Source: Glandiceps talaboti (Eukaryota > Hemichordata > Enteropneusta > Spengelidae). Taken from it: a DNA stretch of 64,000 bases. Below are positions 35,862 through 46,624 of the stretch, piece by piece (the first letter of the stretch is position 1; every line of letters begins with the position of its first letter). The DNA is taken from contig NC_135568.1 in NCBI RefSeq assembly GCF_964340395.1, positions 19,298,710 through 19,362,709 on the forward strand, written 5' to 3'. Both the position numbers and the translations under genes were made by a program. Below the pieces are notes generated by a model. It had not been told where the DNA came from. It searched no databases and was given only the letters and a program-made list of their open reading frames with translations.

Positions 35862-36002
35862 CTTGTTAGCACCATTGATGAGATTCAGGACGTCACCTTT
35901 CTTCATGGACGCCTCGCGAGGACTCTTCTCGACATAATCGTTCACGGCAAGTACACATTCCTTGCCTACCAGTACATCATTACCAATGGGTTCTTCTTGT
36001 TG
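35862..36002 (-). CDS. SPTAN1: SH3a exon copy 3
   Basis: This SH3a duplicate encodes QQEEPIGN..., EKSPREAS and [12 protein letters not shown] (Ala4 to Glu, Val to Ile, Ser to Gly relative to copy 1). Splice sites are intact. As in copies 1 and 7, a family A terminus lies immediately downstream (35700-35775), whereas copies 2, 4, 5 and 6 have RW-linked intron there. Confidence 0.87.
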
Positions 36003-36631
36003 CTGTACCATAAACAATATAGTAAGAATTTAGCAATGTGCTAACATATTTACAAACCTAATATTCTGGAAAATACTATATATATACATGTACATACAAA
36101 ATTCAAGTCCTGTATATCAAATTTCAAAACATACACAACAGATTAGCAAGTGTTTTTCCAATGATTGTTATACATATACGGAATTGTCCTAATTCAACAT
36201 AAAACATCAAATCACACTATGGAATCCCTGTCTATATGACTCTTCTTAGACTGTACACGCCAACTAACTATGTGTATATACATGTATACTCAACATTAAT
36301 ATTGAGAATGCCAAAATTCTGGTGGTCAAGCCACAGTGGTTTTAAAGGGGTGAAGGAGGCCGGCCATTCATACACATTTACATCTACATGTACAACAATC
36401 TTCTAAAGAAATCCCAGTATGTCATCAGACGATTATGTCACCAGAGACAGAGTCAGAAAGCTCATGAAAATACAGAATTTTATCCAGAGTTTAATATCAT
36501 GTTCAAACTTTATTACTATATTCTCAATCATTAAAATCTTTGGTTTACAAAGTTTCATATGATTATATAGAATTCAAACATTGGGGTTTAAGACCAAACT
36601 CAATTAATCATAGCATGGTACACTTGCTAAC

Positions 36632-36938
36632 CTGAATACAAGCAGCCACACACTGTACTTCATGACTACTTTCAACATGTATGGCAGTAGAAATTTCAAT
36701 AATTTCTGTCAGTGTGGCCTTATTGGCTGCCAAGTCCTTGGGGAAATCAGCAAATTTCTTCTGTTGACCATCCACTTGTCCCAAATCGTCACCGACTTCA
36801 GAGGAGACAGTGATTGCCTCTTTATCATTCATCCAGACTAAGAGATCACGTACTTCACATCTCTGTATGTGTTGTTTGCATGAGTCTTCCAGACAACGTT
36901 GTTTTCTATTGTTAGCTGTCTCCAGCAAATGTGTGTAT
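36632..36938 (-). CDS. SPTAN1: LLE exon copy (36.6 kb), intact repeat 10
   Basis: This 307-nt exon (acceptor CTGTTTAG, donor CAG|GTTAGC, phase 2 to 0) encodes 102 residues: YTHLLETANNRKQ, then RCLEDSCKQHIQRCEVRDLL, VWMNDKEAITVSSEVGDDLG, QVDGQQKKFADFPKDLAANK and on to AACIQ. It matches vertebrate 'LLELGEKRKGMLEKSCKKFM...LQQWINEKEAALTSEEVGADLEQVEVLQKKFDDFQKDLKANE', the repeat just after SH3. The helix A tryptophan (VWM) is present. It sits after an RW exon whose two overhanging bases complete an Arg codon with the first base of this exon. Confidence 0.88.
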
Positions 36939-37201
36939 CTAAACAGAAATTAAACACATTTTAGTACTTTACTTTAGCCAATTTGATAATGTTACTGGTG
37001 TGTCAATATGCACAGTATTTGGTTTGTCAGATCTGATAGCTCATATTATATTCCCTAAACTTTCCATATACTACAAAGCTGTGGAATTTTCGGTCATACC
37101 AAATCATTAGCAACATATCATACTCTATCCTAGCTGGCTATCACTAATTCATCTACTCACTCATACACAAACTTACAATCTACCCAAGAGTTATTTCTCA
37201 C

Positions 37202-37293
37202 CTAAAGAACCTGTGTACATCATGAGCACTGCCAAGACTGGTACTACATTCATCAGCCACTTGTTCCAAAGCTGTCCAACGGAAATTTAAATC
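37202..37293 (-). CDS. SPTAN1: RW exon copy (37.2 kb), repeat 10/11 junction
   Basis: This 92-nt exon (acceptor TATACAG, donor TTTAG|GTGAGA, phase 0 to 2) encodes DLNFRWTALEQVADECSTSL then GSAHDVHRFF plus the first two bases of Arg. Vertebrate SPTAN1 reads [32 protein letters not shown] at the end of repeat 10 and start of repeat 11. The helix C tryptophan (RW) is kept. In canonical order it should follow the LLE and loop exons, but here it precedes LLE. Confidence 0.83.
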
Positions 37294-37498
37294 CTGTATA
37301 TCAAATTTCAAAACATACACAACAGATTAGCAAGTGTTTTTTCAATGATTGTTATACATATACTAAATTGTCCTAATTCAACATAAAACATCAAATCACA
37401 CTAGTTGTGCTAAAAAATGAAACAATAAAATGGAATGGAATGCCCACTAGTCATACATGACATAACATAACATAAGAAATGTACAGGAATGACATTAC

Positions 37499-37639
37499 CT
37501 TGTTAGCACTATTGACGAGATTCAGGACATAACCTTTCTTCATGGACGCCTCGCGAGGACTCTTCTCGACATAATCGTTCACGGCAAGTACACATTCCTT
37601 GCCTACCAGTACATCATTACCAATGGGGGCTTCTTGTTG
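37499..37639 (-). CDS. SPTAN1: SH3a exon copy 2
   Basis: This is a duplicate of SH3a encoding 47 residues with EKSPREAS and [12 protein letters not shown], so Tyr replaces the usual Asp after the KKG turn. The acceptor is TATAG rather than TACAG but still ends in AG; the donor AAG|GTAATG is intact. It is followed in transcription by RW (37.2 kb) and LLE (36.6 kb) exons, an order not found in normal spectrin but phase-compatible. Confidence 0.87.
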
Positions 37640-38019
37640 CTATACCATAAACAATATAGTAAGAATTTAGCAATGTGCTAACATATTTACAAACCTAATA
37701 TTCTGGGAAATACTATATATACATGTACATACAAAATTTAAATCCTGTATATCAAATTTCAAAACATACACAACAAATTAGCAAGTATTTTTTCAATATA
37801 CTGATATTTTCCTAATTCAACATAAAACACCAAATCATAGTATGAAAGCCATCTCTATATGGCTTCTATCACACTGCACACTCAAACAAACTATATACTC
37901 AACATTAATATTGAGAATGCCAACATTCTGATGGTCCAGCCACAGTGGTTTTAAAGGGGTGAAGGAGGGTCATAGATATACATTCACATGAACATGTGAC
38001 TATAGTACCCAAACCCTTA

Positions 38020-38630
38020 ACAAGGAGTCAGAACATATATGGTCGATATAATTATTGGTTAAGTGCATAGATTGAAAAGTGACTTAGTACAGTCTATAAT
38101 AGTTTCTGGTGTTATTATATCCAACCATCTCTGCATTATCAGTCACCTCAATGTGGCGCTACCTCCTCCAATTATCACCATGAAGATGACACAGAACATT
38201 CATAATGTAAATCACACTGTCCGCATGGAAGACCTTCACAGTATACTAGCTCCATCTGAACATTTAACAGCCTAGGATCTCGACATTAAATTCAAATGGT
38301 AAGTCATGCGGCAGTAAAGCCGCAGAGACTTTCATCTTGTCGAAGTGATCTTTGGTATAATTCTATAAACGACTGAGAAGGCAAAGCGACAATGTCGTCA
38401 TGCTGAGCACTTATGGCGAAAGACAAATTTGACAGTTCATAAACAATTATATCAGGATGCAAAGAACCACATAACAGATCTTCTACATAACGCCAAAACT
38501 GACTACTTCAGCCAAAAAATCCCAGAGTCAATCAAGCAAGCAGATATTTAGTGTGACTAATTTACTACTTCGTAAGGAAAAGAGTTCTCCCATTCCGACA
38601 CTGTTTCCTCTCCTTGAATTGCCAAAACAG
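38020..38630 (+). mobile_element. CR1/L2-like LINE fragment, second copy
   Basis: This is near-identical to the 34.7-35.3 kb fragment (same SNHLCIISHLNV and LTVHKQ-like segments, now with an extra base near 38549). It was duplicated together with the surrounding spectrin block rather than inserted independently. Confidence 0.7.
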
Positions 38631-38631
38631 T

Positions 38632-39030
38632 TTGTATGTATGTATGTATGTATGTATGTATGTATGTATGTATGTATGTATGTATGTTTGTACGTACGTA
38701 CGTACGTACGTACGTACGTATTTATGTATGTATGTATGTTTGTACGTACGTACGTACGTACGTACATACGTACGTACGTACGTTTCACGTACGTATTCAT
38801 GTATGTATGTTTGTACGTCGTACATACGTACGTACGTATATAACTATTTATGTGTGTATGTACATGTATATAATTGTTTATGTGTGTATGTATGTATGTA
38901 TGTATGTATGTATGTATGTATGTTTGTATATAATTGTTTATGTGTGTGTGTATGTATGTATGTATGTATGTATGTATGTATGTAGTATGTATGTATGTAT
39001 GTATGTAGGTATGTATCTGTCTGTGTTCAT
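38632..39030. repeat. TATG/TACG microsatellite, expanded copy
   Basis: Same locus as in the 35.4-kb copy but expanded and mutated in blocks to TACG (38690-38780), giving palindromic ACGT runs. This accounts for most of the extra length of the 37.5 to 39.35 kb interval. Confidence 0.95.
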
Positions 39031-39034
39031 GTGT

Positions 39035-39272
39035 TTTTTGACCCCAATGACACACCAATGGTAAGATCATTTTGACTTGAACAATAATTTTCTCAACTAG
39101 ACACCCGAGGTAATACATCTAGTAGTATATATCATGGCGTGTGCGCACGCACGCATGCACGCACACATACACACACACCCACACACACAGATTGACATAC
39201 ACAGAGACAGACAGAGACACTTAGCAATGCCTATAACACTAATGAATCTTATCAGTTCAGTTGTGCTAAAAA
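39035..39272 (+). repeat. Family A right end (39.1 kb)
   Basis: Near-identical to 35530-35775 and duplicated with it. It abuts the intron of SH3a copy 1. Confidence 0.85.
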
Positions 39273-39353
39273 AATGAAACGATAAAATGGAATGGAATGC
39301 CCACTAGTCAGCATACATGACATAACATAAGAAATGTACAGGAATGACATTAC

Positions 39354-39494
39354 CTTGTTAGCACTATTGACGAGATTCAGGACGTCACCTTTCTTCATGG
39401 ACGCCTCACAAGGACTCTCCTCGACATAATCGTTCACGGCAAGTACACATTCCTTGCCTACCAGTACATCATTACCAATGGGGGCTTCTTGTTG
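39354..39494 (-). CDS. SPTAN1: SH3a exon copy 1 (canonical position)
   Basis: This 141-nt exon encodes the first 47 residues of the spectrin SH3 unit: linker [15 protein letters not shown], then [20 protein letters not shown] and [12 protein letters not shown]. It aligns with vertebrate '[35 protein letters not shown]'. The ALYDY motif reads AVNDY, so its first tyrosine is replaced by Asn. Splice sites are intact (TACAG acceptor; AAG|GTAATG donor). It directly follows the repeat-9 exons, so it is the best candidate for the ancestral copy. Its downstream intron carries a family A end, TATG/TACG microsatellites and a LINE fragment. Confidence 0.9.
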
Positions 39495-39767
39495 CTGTAC
39501 CATAAACAATATAGTAAGAATTTAGCAATGTGCTAACATATTTACAAACCTAATATTCTGGGAAATACTATATATACATGTACATACAAAATGCTCAAAA
39601 AGTTTGTTCATCTACTACAATAGGAACAGTTTTCACTAACAACAAATAATACTGTAGTTCAGTAAGCTCAGAATGGTATACATGTAGGTACAATGAACAA
39701 AGTCAATTTTTACAGTAAAACTTTATAACATAATGTCATAGCTGTCATCTAGTCTCAATAGACTTAC

Positions 39768-39860
39768 TCTACATTCCATGGCTTGATTTCTCAAGGCATC
39801 AATGACGGTTCTGTATGCTATCAAGTCTGACATCAACACTTCATGTTTCTTCAACAAAGA
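39768..39860 (-). CDS. SPTAN1: Alpha-spectrin exon, repeat preceding SH3, second part (31 aa)
   Basis: This 93-nt exon (acceptor TTTGACAG, donor AGA|GTAAGT, phase 0/0) encodes SLLKKHEVLMSDLIAYRTVI and DALRNQAMECR. The vertebrate counterpart is 'ALLKKHEALMSDLSAYGSSIQALREQAQSCR', which immediately precedes 'QQVAP...' of the SH3 exon. Here the next exon begins QQEAP, so the order repeat 9b to SH3a is canonical at this point. The upstream intron of the 52.6-kb SH3a copy matches the intron after this exon up to its very edge. Confidence 0.92.
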
Positions 39861-40420
39861 CTGTCAAATAAACCATACAAATATGTATTTTACCAAACTG
39901 TTATATTAGATTAGATGTATCCACCGTTGTCTTAAAAACAGACAACCTGCTACAGCAGTGCAGCACATAAAATGAGGATTTACTAATATACAACACAAAC
40001 CTGGTCAGTGGTAACAATTCCAAACTTTCTCACTACATTTTGGCTTCTGTTTTTACCTAATCATAGTATAGACCTGCATAATTAGCTGCATAAATTACTC
40101 CATCATTTACCAATAACTTGTTATACATCAGTAGCAATGGACAATGAACAACAAGCTACATGTACAAAGTCCACTACTATATTCAAAACATAACAATTTC
40201 CTCAACCAAACAAAAAAGACAATGTCAGATTACTGACTGTATGCCTACCTCTAAAATCATACATTTCAAGATTAATATCAAATGTCAAAGTTTTCCTCAA
40301 TTTCAACCAGAGCAATGAAGGATGAGGTAAGGATGATAGATTGTTGGTTGCTTCTACATCAGAACTTCACGTTGTTACTGGTGTGCCTCTAATATCCAAA
40401 TTTCAACTTACAACCAATTA

Positions 40421-42945
40421 CAGTCATCGCAGTAATTTCCCGGACAGCAAACTACTGATGTTGCCAGCTAATTAATGTACAATAGAGTTCGATCGACAAT
40501 TACCGAGACACATGTTTATATTGTAACTGATGTCGCTGCATCCTTAGGCCTTTCTTGTTTATTAGAACAGTGGGGTAGCGCCACGGGTGAATTCATAAAA
40601 CTTTGTCCGGAAGAAACCATTTCATGTACAGGTTATAAGTTGGCATAAACATATTTGTATTTATATACTCAACTTTACTATCACACTTTGGTAAGCTTGC
40701 TAATCTTTATTTAACACCATCAATGTGTAAAAAAAAAACCCATCAAAGTCGGTAACTAATCATAAATATTGTTATTATGATTGCAGATGTACCACACTGC
40801 CCACCCCTTCAATGAATCGGCCTTCCATGTAATGTTTATGAGGTTCACTCAAACCATGTCTTATACTAGCTGCAATAACTGCATGTAGCGTGTAGTGACG
40901 TGGTTTTAAGGGTTCTATCCTCTGTTTTTGTGCCTTTTTTCTGTTCCAATGTTTGACTGGAAGCAATCGCTAGAATTTCTCTAACGGCAATGCAAATAGA
41001 AGCAATCACCCTGAAAACGTGAGCACGATGTCAGTGTACTACGTCACCTTTCAAAATGTTGCTACTTTTTGGTTTTCCTCATGGTCGAATTGTCGAACCA
41101 AACTTACGTGAAATATTAGGAGGCTAAGACATGTTAATTTGTTATTTCAACCACTGTATTGCCCAGAATTTAACACGTGTCAGATATATTTTCGTCATGT
41201 GAAAAGATACCTTATATTAGAGCACACGATGTCTTCGCCAACATATTTACAGAAACTGCTATCAAAGAAGTTGTTGCCAAGACAGCACCGTAAATATTCT
41301 CTTTTTGTGGATTTCCTTTGTATTGACTCTTGGTTATAAGTCTAATGCTACATTTAGGCCGACATATGAGCCTCACAGCCATAGAAGTTCAAACACTATG
41401 AGCACTGGAGGTACATGTATCTGTGAATATATCATTTGTGTAAAAGTTGTTATTGATGTCTACATTTTAGATACTTGTTCTTGGGTTTTAATTTTACGAT
41501 ATTTCTATCTTGAAGTTTTTCAGTGCCATTTGAATGTGAATGTACTCAGAAAAGTAATGGAGTAACTGGGGGAACCCGTCTCATTTTACATATGCAAGTC
41601 AGATGGAGTAACGTAATTAATAAATGCAGGTAGTTCTAAACATCACTTATTACGTACAATTAGTGTTCAGTAGGATTTTTTTTTCGTTTGGTTTACTCAT
41701 TGACAAATATTTCATAGCAGATGACTGATGTGCAATGTGAAATTGATAACATATATTGTGTCATTTCACCAGTGCAGTACATGTTTGGAAGTTGAGTATT
41801 GCGTGAATCATTTTTTACTTTTCTACCAGTGAATGTCTACACCACACTAATTCCTCTGAAGATTTTGTAAATTAACTCAATCATTGGTCACTTAAAATAA
41901 ATTAAAGTAAAGACGATACGAGATATTTGATACATACTGATATTGTTATACATTGTATGTACAGTAACAGACATGCACACAGTGCACAGATCACATACGA
42001 AAGTGCAAATTTGCCACCATAACAACGAAAGGCTTAGCATTTGAAGTATTTCGGAAGGCACAATTTGCCTGCTGTCTCGTTGCGATATTAGCAGTTTGTT
42101 CATCATTTCCATCACTCCTACCTGGCTTACTAGCCGGAGAAAAGAAATTAGTTATCTGTTGTTTACTCATACTGAAACCGGCAATGGTTCTCCGCTGTGT
42201 AGGCTATCTGCTGTACTATATTGGCATGTCAAACTATCATGATTTGAGAATTAGAGACGTTGAATGACAGGAGCAAACGGAGTAGCGAATAAAATCTAAA
42301 AACCAGAAAATGGCAAAATTATGTCGAAATCAAAGGCTTGCCAACAGTCATGTAGAAGAAGAATGATCCTATCAAATTTGTCTACACGGTTCATTGCTAT
42401 CTAATGGAAGTGTCAATCAAAATTAATGTCAACAACGTTGTCTATCTGTATGCTTTGATACATTCAGAGCCAGAGTACATCAGTCCAGACTATGTCAATC
42501 GGGATATTTAGTCTACAATGCGAAGTATAAATTACTTGCAAGTGTGACCTTCAAATGTGTTGGTAAAAAATTACCGGCAACTTCTTAGGCTAGTTACTTT
42601 ATGAATAGCGTTTCAAGAAAACGCATGCATGCATCTTTTTTTATACGGTGATACCGTGACCTAGGATATTTCTATACACATCTCAAAAACTTTTTTGTTC
42701 TTATACTCATGATACAGCAAGCAGTCACGCCATTCAGAAAGTATATGTACTTGAAATTTGTTGAGCCATTTGTGTAAACATTGTAACATAAATACAGAAA
42801 CGAGTTTCTGCTGAGTCAGCATGTGTCCACATCAGTTACAAAACACACACGTGTCTCGGTAATTGTCAATTTAACTCTCAATATTGCTCACTAATTAGCT
42901 GGCAACATCGTTAAGTTGCTGTGCGGGAAATTACTGCGATGACTG
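40421..42945. mobile_element. Tc1/mariner-like element with about 110-bp TIRs
   Basis: The left arm from 40421 (CAGTCATCGCAGTAATTTCC) matches the inverse of the right arm ending at 42945 over roughly 110 bp, including 'gatgttgccagctaatta' and 'gacaattaccgagacac'. TA flanks both ends (40419-40420, 42946-42947). A plus-strand frame near 41139 reads PLYCPEFNTCQIYFRHVKRY, like the C-terminal part of a DDE transposase of the Tc1/IS630 group with the catalytic Glu changed. It occupies the intron between the two repeat-9 exons. Confidence 0.75.
41139..41339 (+). pseudogene. Remnant of a DDE transposase C-terminus
   Basis: The frame LFQPLYCPEFNTCQIYFRHV then KRYL resembles the 'PPYSPELNPIE..F...K..L' block of DDE_3 transposases. 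Gln stands where the third acidic residue is expected. No upstream catalytic Asp blocks are visible. Weak on its own, but the enclosing TIR/TA element supports it. Confidence 0.4.
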
Positions 42946-42968
42946 TAATTATTTAGTTTTTGTCTTAC

Positions 42969-43118
42969 TTTAGCTTCAACTTCATCTTTACCATAGTCAT
43001 CGCTACTCACAATACGTTCCTTCTCCTTCATCCAGGACTCTGCTTCTTTGGCATCAGCAAAATACTGGTGTACTTGTAAGGAGTAGTCTAAATCTTGTTT
43101 ACGTTGGTATGCTTTGTC
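42969..43118 (-). CDS. SPTAN1: Alpha-spectrin exon, repeat preceding SH3, first part (50 aa)
   Basis: This 150-nt exon (acceptor TTGTTGTAG, donor AAA|GTAAGA, phase 0/0) encodes DKAYQRKQDLDYSLQVHQYF, then ADAKEAESWMKEKERIVSSD and DYGKDEVEAK. Vertebrate SPTAN1 has KASQRRQDLEDSLQAQQYFADANEAESWM in the same place, just before the SH3 domain. The conserved helix A tryptophan (SWM) is present. A Tc1/mariner-like element ends only 23 bp beyond the donor. The next exon (39768-39860) continues the repeat across a 3.1-kb intron that is mostly this transposon. Confidence 0.92.
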
Positions 43119-43785
43119 CTACAACAAATCACAGTCAATATTTTCATTATTACTTCTTTGTTAGTATAGAGGCTATCAGTGCCTCCAATTCTCAAGATTT
43201 CTCTTTTTCAGGGTCAGTTCAATGAGAAATCATGAACCAAAAGTTGTTCATGCAAATGAGTAAACCACCAATTGTTAGAATGATGTCAACAGTGTAGTAA
43301 GTACCATCCTGATATGACAAATGTACCATAATTGGGCATTCCCCCTGTAAACATTAACTTATTATTGGCAAATTCTGAGATTGATTAACAAAGACATCAT
43401 ATGATGTTAATGACTGTGTGGCTGGCTATGTTTTAATCTGAAATTTTATCTATCTCAGTATCTCAGACAGCTAGACATGAGAAGAGATTCAAAGTCATAT
43501 CGCTTACACTACTTTTTCACATACAACCTTGACTTTCTGTTCTCAGTAGTTGAGTAATAGAAATATGAATTGTATTCCTTCTCATACACATAATTTAAAG
43601 ATTTCTCGATAACAATTATATCAACAATTGAATGGGACAGTCTGACCCAGAAATAGCTTCAGCATACTGAATTCAAAAATTGGGGGTTGCACAATACGAG
43701 TTGGTGACAGGAAATATTGATTAGTGCCTTCGTATTGTTGCAGTATGTTTAAAGGGTTCATTTATTTAGACAAAATTTAAACAAG
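43119..43785. other. Intron sequence, no feature
   Basis: Non-repetitive AT-rich sequence upstream (in transcription) of the 43.1-kb exon. No exon seen. Confidence 0.4.
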
Positions 43786-43893
43786 AAACAAGTCATTCAG
43801 AATGACATAGTCCCCACTATGATTGGGTTTTAAAGAACTGGCAGTTTATGTTGTCATTTTCTTGATATCACTATTCTGATCACTAATGATCGA
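43786..43893 (+). repeat. Family B left-end fragment
   Basis: 'acaagtcattcagaatgaca', 'tagtccccactatgattggg', 'gaactggcagtttatgttgt'. Truncated at the LINE target site. Confidence 0.75.
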
Positions 43894-43910
43894 ACACAAC
43901 GTCAACACTT
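43894..43910. repeat. LINE target-site duplication, 3' side
   Basis: ACACAACGTCAACACTT here and ACACAACATCAACACTTT at 46518-46535 differ by one base. Confidence 0.8.
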
Positions 43911-46517
43911 TTTTTTCCTTTTTTTTTGTAATTTAAGGTATTTTATTGGATGTTATTTGTAAAGATATACATGTCATGTTACATTCCAGTTCTCAAAAGA
44001 GCAATGTTTACATTGCAATCCATTACCATTTATGATACATATGGAATGAGGGGGGTCCATTTCTTTAGAAAAGGTATGAGTTTGTGGTTTTTCTTTGCGA
44101 TAAAGTGTTCATACTTATAAAGTAGTTTAAATTGGTTGTACAGTTCTCTGAACACAGGAAGGGATTCCTTTCTTTTACAGGAGTAAATGTATTTTCTAAC
44201 TATAAGGCTTATGAAATTGAGTAAAAGTGTCTCATCTGGGTCTGACAAAATTAGGCAGATTTTGCTAGGAACAGCCCTTAACTTAAGTGCTTTGCCCCAT
44301 ACAGTTATTATTGCTTCCCAGATACCAATAGTGTGTTTACAGTTGTAAAATAAGTGTTCTATGGTCTCTGAGACCGCATGACAGAAGCTACAGAGGTTTG
44401 TGGGGAACTTTACTGGGTTTAATTTGTACAGTTTCTCGTTTGTGTACAGTATATTATGCAGAATTTTAAACTGGAACTCTCTTGATTTGCTATCGACTGT
44501 GACTTTGAGAATTTGTTTAATACATTTTATGCCATTGCAGTAGGCCAACTCCCAGGTCTCTTTCAAGTTTCTTTTCACTGCTTGGTTTGGTAAATTTTCT
44601 GTCGATGAGTTCTGACTTTAGTTTGTGTTTTGTGATTATCCTCTATAGGAGTTGCAATACCTGATATGTTCATGCAGACATCATCTATATAATCATCTAT
44701 ATTCTTTAGATTTTCTGGAATCGCATGTAAAATGCCTATCCACTTTAGTTTGAAAATGGGGGATAGTTCAGAGAGTGCCAGCTCACGCCATGGTATAATT
44801 CCATTTTCCATATACAGATCTGAAATTCTCATTATACCATGTTCAACAAATTCTGGATAGTAAATTGACATTCCCCCTATCTTTATATGTTTGTTGTTCC
44901 AAATTATTTGATTGAATTCTCCATAGAAGTCCTCTGTCACACTGGCCCACGACTCCATACATTCCTTCCAAAAGGGTGTACATCCACCAATAATAGGTAG
45001 GGTGTTTATATTGTAATTACATTTGAAGATCAATTTTCCTCCTATTTTCTCTAATGCTTTTTTCACAAATGTTGTCCAGGGTTGAGTGAAGTCAGGGTTC
45101 AAGAACTTCTTTATTAGGATACGTTGTTGTTTTTTCATTATGGTCAGGTCTGGTACCCCTAGTCCACCTTAGTCCACCTTGGCCCACCTCCCCTATCAGG
45201 GTTTTCCTTGCAACTTTGTCCCGTCCATCCCAGAGGAAGTTGAAGATCAACTTATTTATGTTTTGGAGAACATCTTTTGGGAGCACAGCACAATTTAATA
45301 TATATGAAAACTGAGACACAGCCAAAGTTTTAATGAACTTTCACAAAAAGGGAAAGTTTTCTTGTTTTCCAAGTGTTTATGACACTTTTCATTTTATTTA
45401 GTGCTGTTCTACTATTTAATATTTCAACCTCCCTCTGGTTGTACGCGAAATAGACTCCAACAATTTTGACAGGGGTGGTAGGCCATCGTACCCCAAACTT
45501 TAACTCCCCTCTCCCCTTCCATGGGCCAAGCCACACCCCTTCCGTCTTCTCTGTGTTAACCTTCAGACCAGAGCACGACTGGAATTTCTTTAACACTTGA
45601 AATAGCACCTCAACGGATTTTTCACAGGTCAAAAAACAAGTCAATCAAATCATCCGCAAATGCACTTTCTTTCATTTCTATATCAGCACACTTTATGCCA
45701 TGGATATCTCTGTTGGTTCTTATGGCGACTAGCAATGGTTCAAGAACTAGTATAAATAACATTGGCGATAAGGGGTCTCCTTGTCTGATCCCACGGCCTA
45801 ATTTAAAATATCCAGTGCTATACCCATTGTTCATCACACAGCTTTCTATATTATTATACATTGCCCTTATCCAGCCGATAAATCTAGGGCCAAAATTGTA
45901 TCTCCGGAGTACCCTGTATAAAAATTCCCAGTCTACACTATCAAACTCTTTTTCGAAATCAATTGCCAAGAGTATAGCCGGGATCTCAAATTTGTTGGTA
46001 AAATGAAAAATCTCGTCAATTAACCTTACATAGTCACCTATGTTTAATACTCCCCTTTACAAAAGCATTTTGGGAAGAGCTAACAATGTTTGGGAAGAGC
46101 TTTTGAAGTCGTTTTGACAGGGATTTCGACACCAGCTTCATATCAACATTAATTTAAGGATATTATTGGTCTCCAGTTCTTCAACAATTGTCTGTCCTGA
46201 CCCGGTTCTTCAATTAGTGTAACTATACTTTGTTTCTGTGAGACTGAGAATTCCCCTACATTTTGTACCTCAATGGCAGTGTTAAAAGAGTCCATTACCA
46301 ATTTACTAACTAATGGCCAGAAATGTTTATAGAATTCTACAGTTAACCCATCGTTACCAGGGGATTTGTTCTCCCTCATGGTGCCAGTGTACTGAATACT
46401 TCTCCTGGAGATAGTGGTGACTCCAAGAGGGTCTGTGCATCCATGTCAAGTTGGGGAATATTTGGGTTATCAAGTATATTCCTACATTCCTCCTCATCAA
46501 AGGCCTGCTTTGAGTAT
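43911..46517 (-). mobile_element. L1/Tx1-type LINE, 5' truncated and frameshifted
   Basis: Minus-strand frames give in order: KSPGNDGLTVEFYKHFW (46149-46379), IDFEKEFDSVDWEFLYRVLR with IRQGDPLSPMLF and SAFADDL (45622-45969), thumb/connection (45330-45644, 45092-45325 with KTLIGEVGQGGLRW), and a C-terminal domain (44030-45138) with SREFQFKILHNILYTNEKLY and the zinc-knuckle-like LCSFC...HLFYNC. These are features of L1/Tx1-group ORF2 proteins. At least four frame breaks and no endonuclease domain. The 3' end has AATAAA and an A-tract (plus-strand poly-T at 43911). It is bounded by near-identical target copies. Confidence 0.9.
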
Positions 46518-46535
46518 ACACAACATCAACACTTT
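46518..46535. repeat. LINE target-site duplication, 5' side
   Basis: Second copy of the roughly 17-bp target flanking the LINE. Confidence 0.8.
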
Positions 46536-46624
46536 AAAAAAAGGTATATGAGGCTGTTATACTTTTTTGACGACGCTGAAGAATGCTAGTCGAAAGTCTG
46601 CAGCATCGTGTACAGTGTTTTTGC

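Larger units (their letters stand above)
30647..39500. repeat. Tandem segmental duplication array, block A (SH3a/RW/LLE)
   Basis: SH3a exons recur at 30947, 32578, 34217, 35862, 37499 and 39354. Spacings are 1631, 1639, 1645, 1637 and 1855. Three intervals carry RW and LLE exons (type I). Two (34.4-35.86 and 37.65-39.35 kb) carry instead a LINE fragment, TATG/TACG microsatellites and a family A terminus (type II). Copies are nearly identical through introns, so duplication is recent or the copies are homogenised. Confidence 0.92.

Noticed and set aside
38528-39118. Overlapping 100-200 codon ORFs over TATG/TACG repeats
   Set aside because: Low-complexity tetranucleotide frames open in several frames on both strands. 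The same applies to 35154-35616.
40775-40966. Minus-strand 63-codon ORF inside the Tc1/mariner-like element
   Set aside because: No convincing transposase motif, and orientation opposite to the DDE-like remnant at 41139. Not annotated as a gene.
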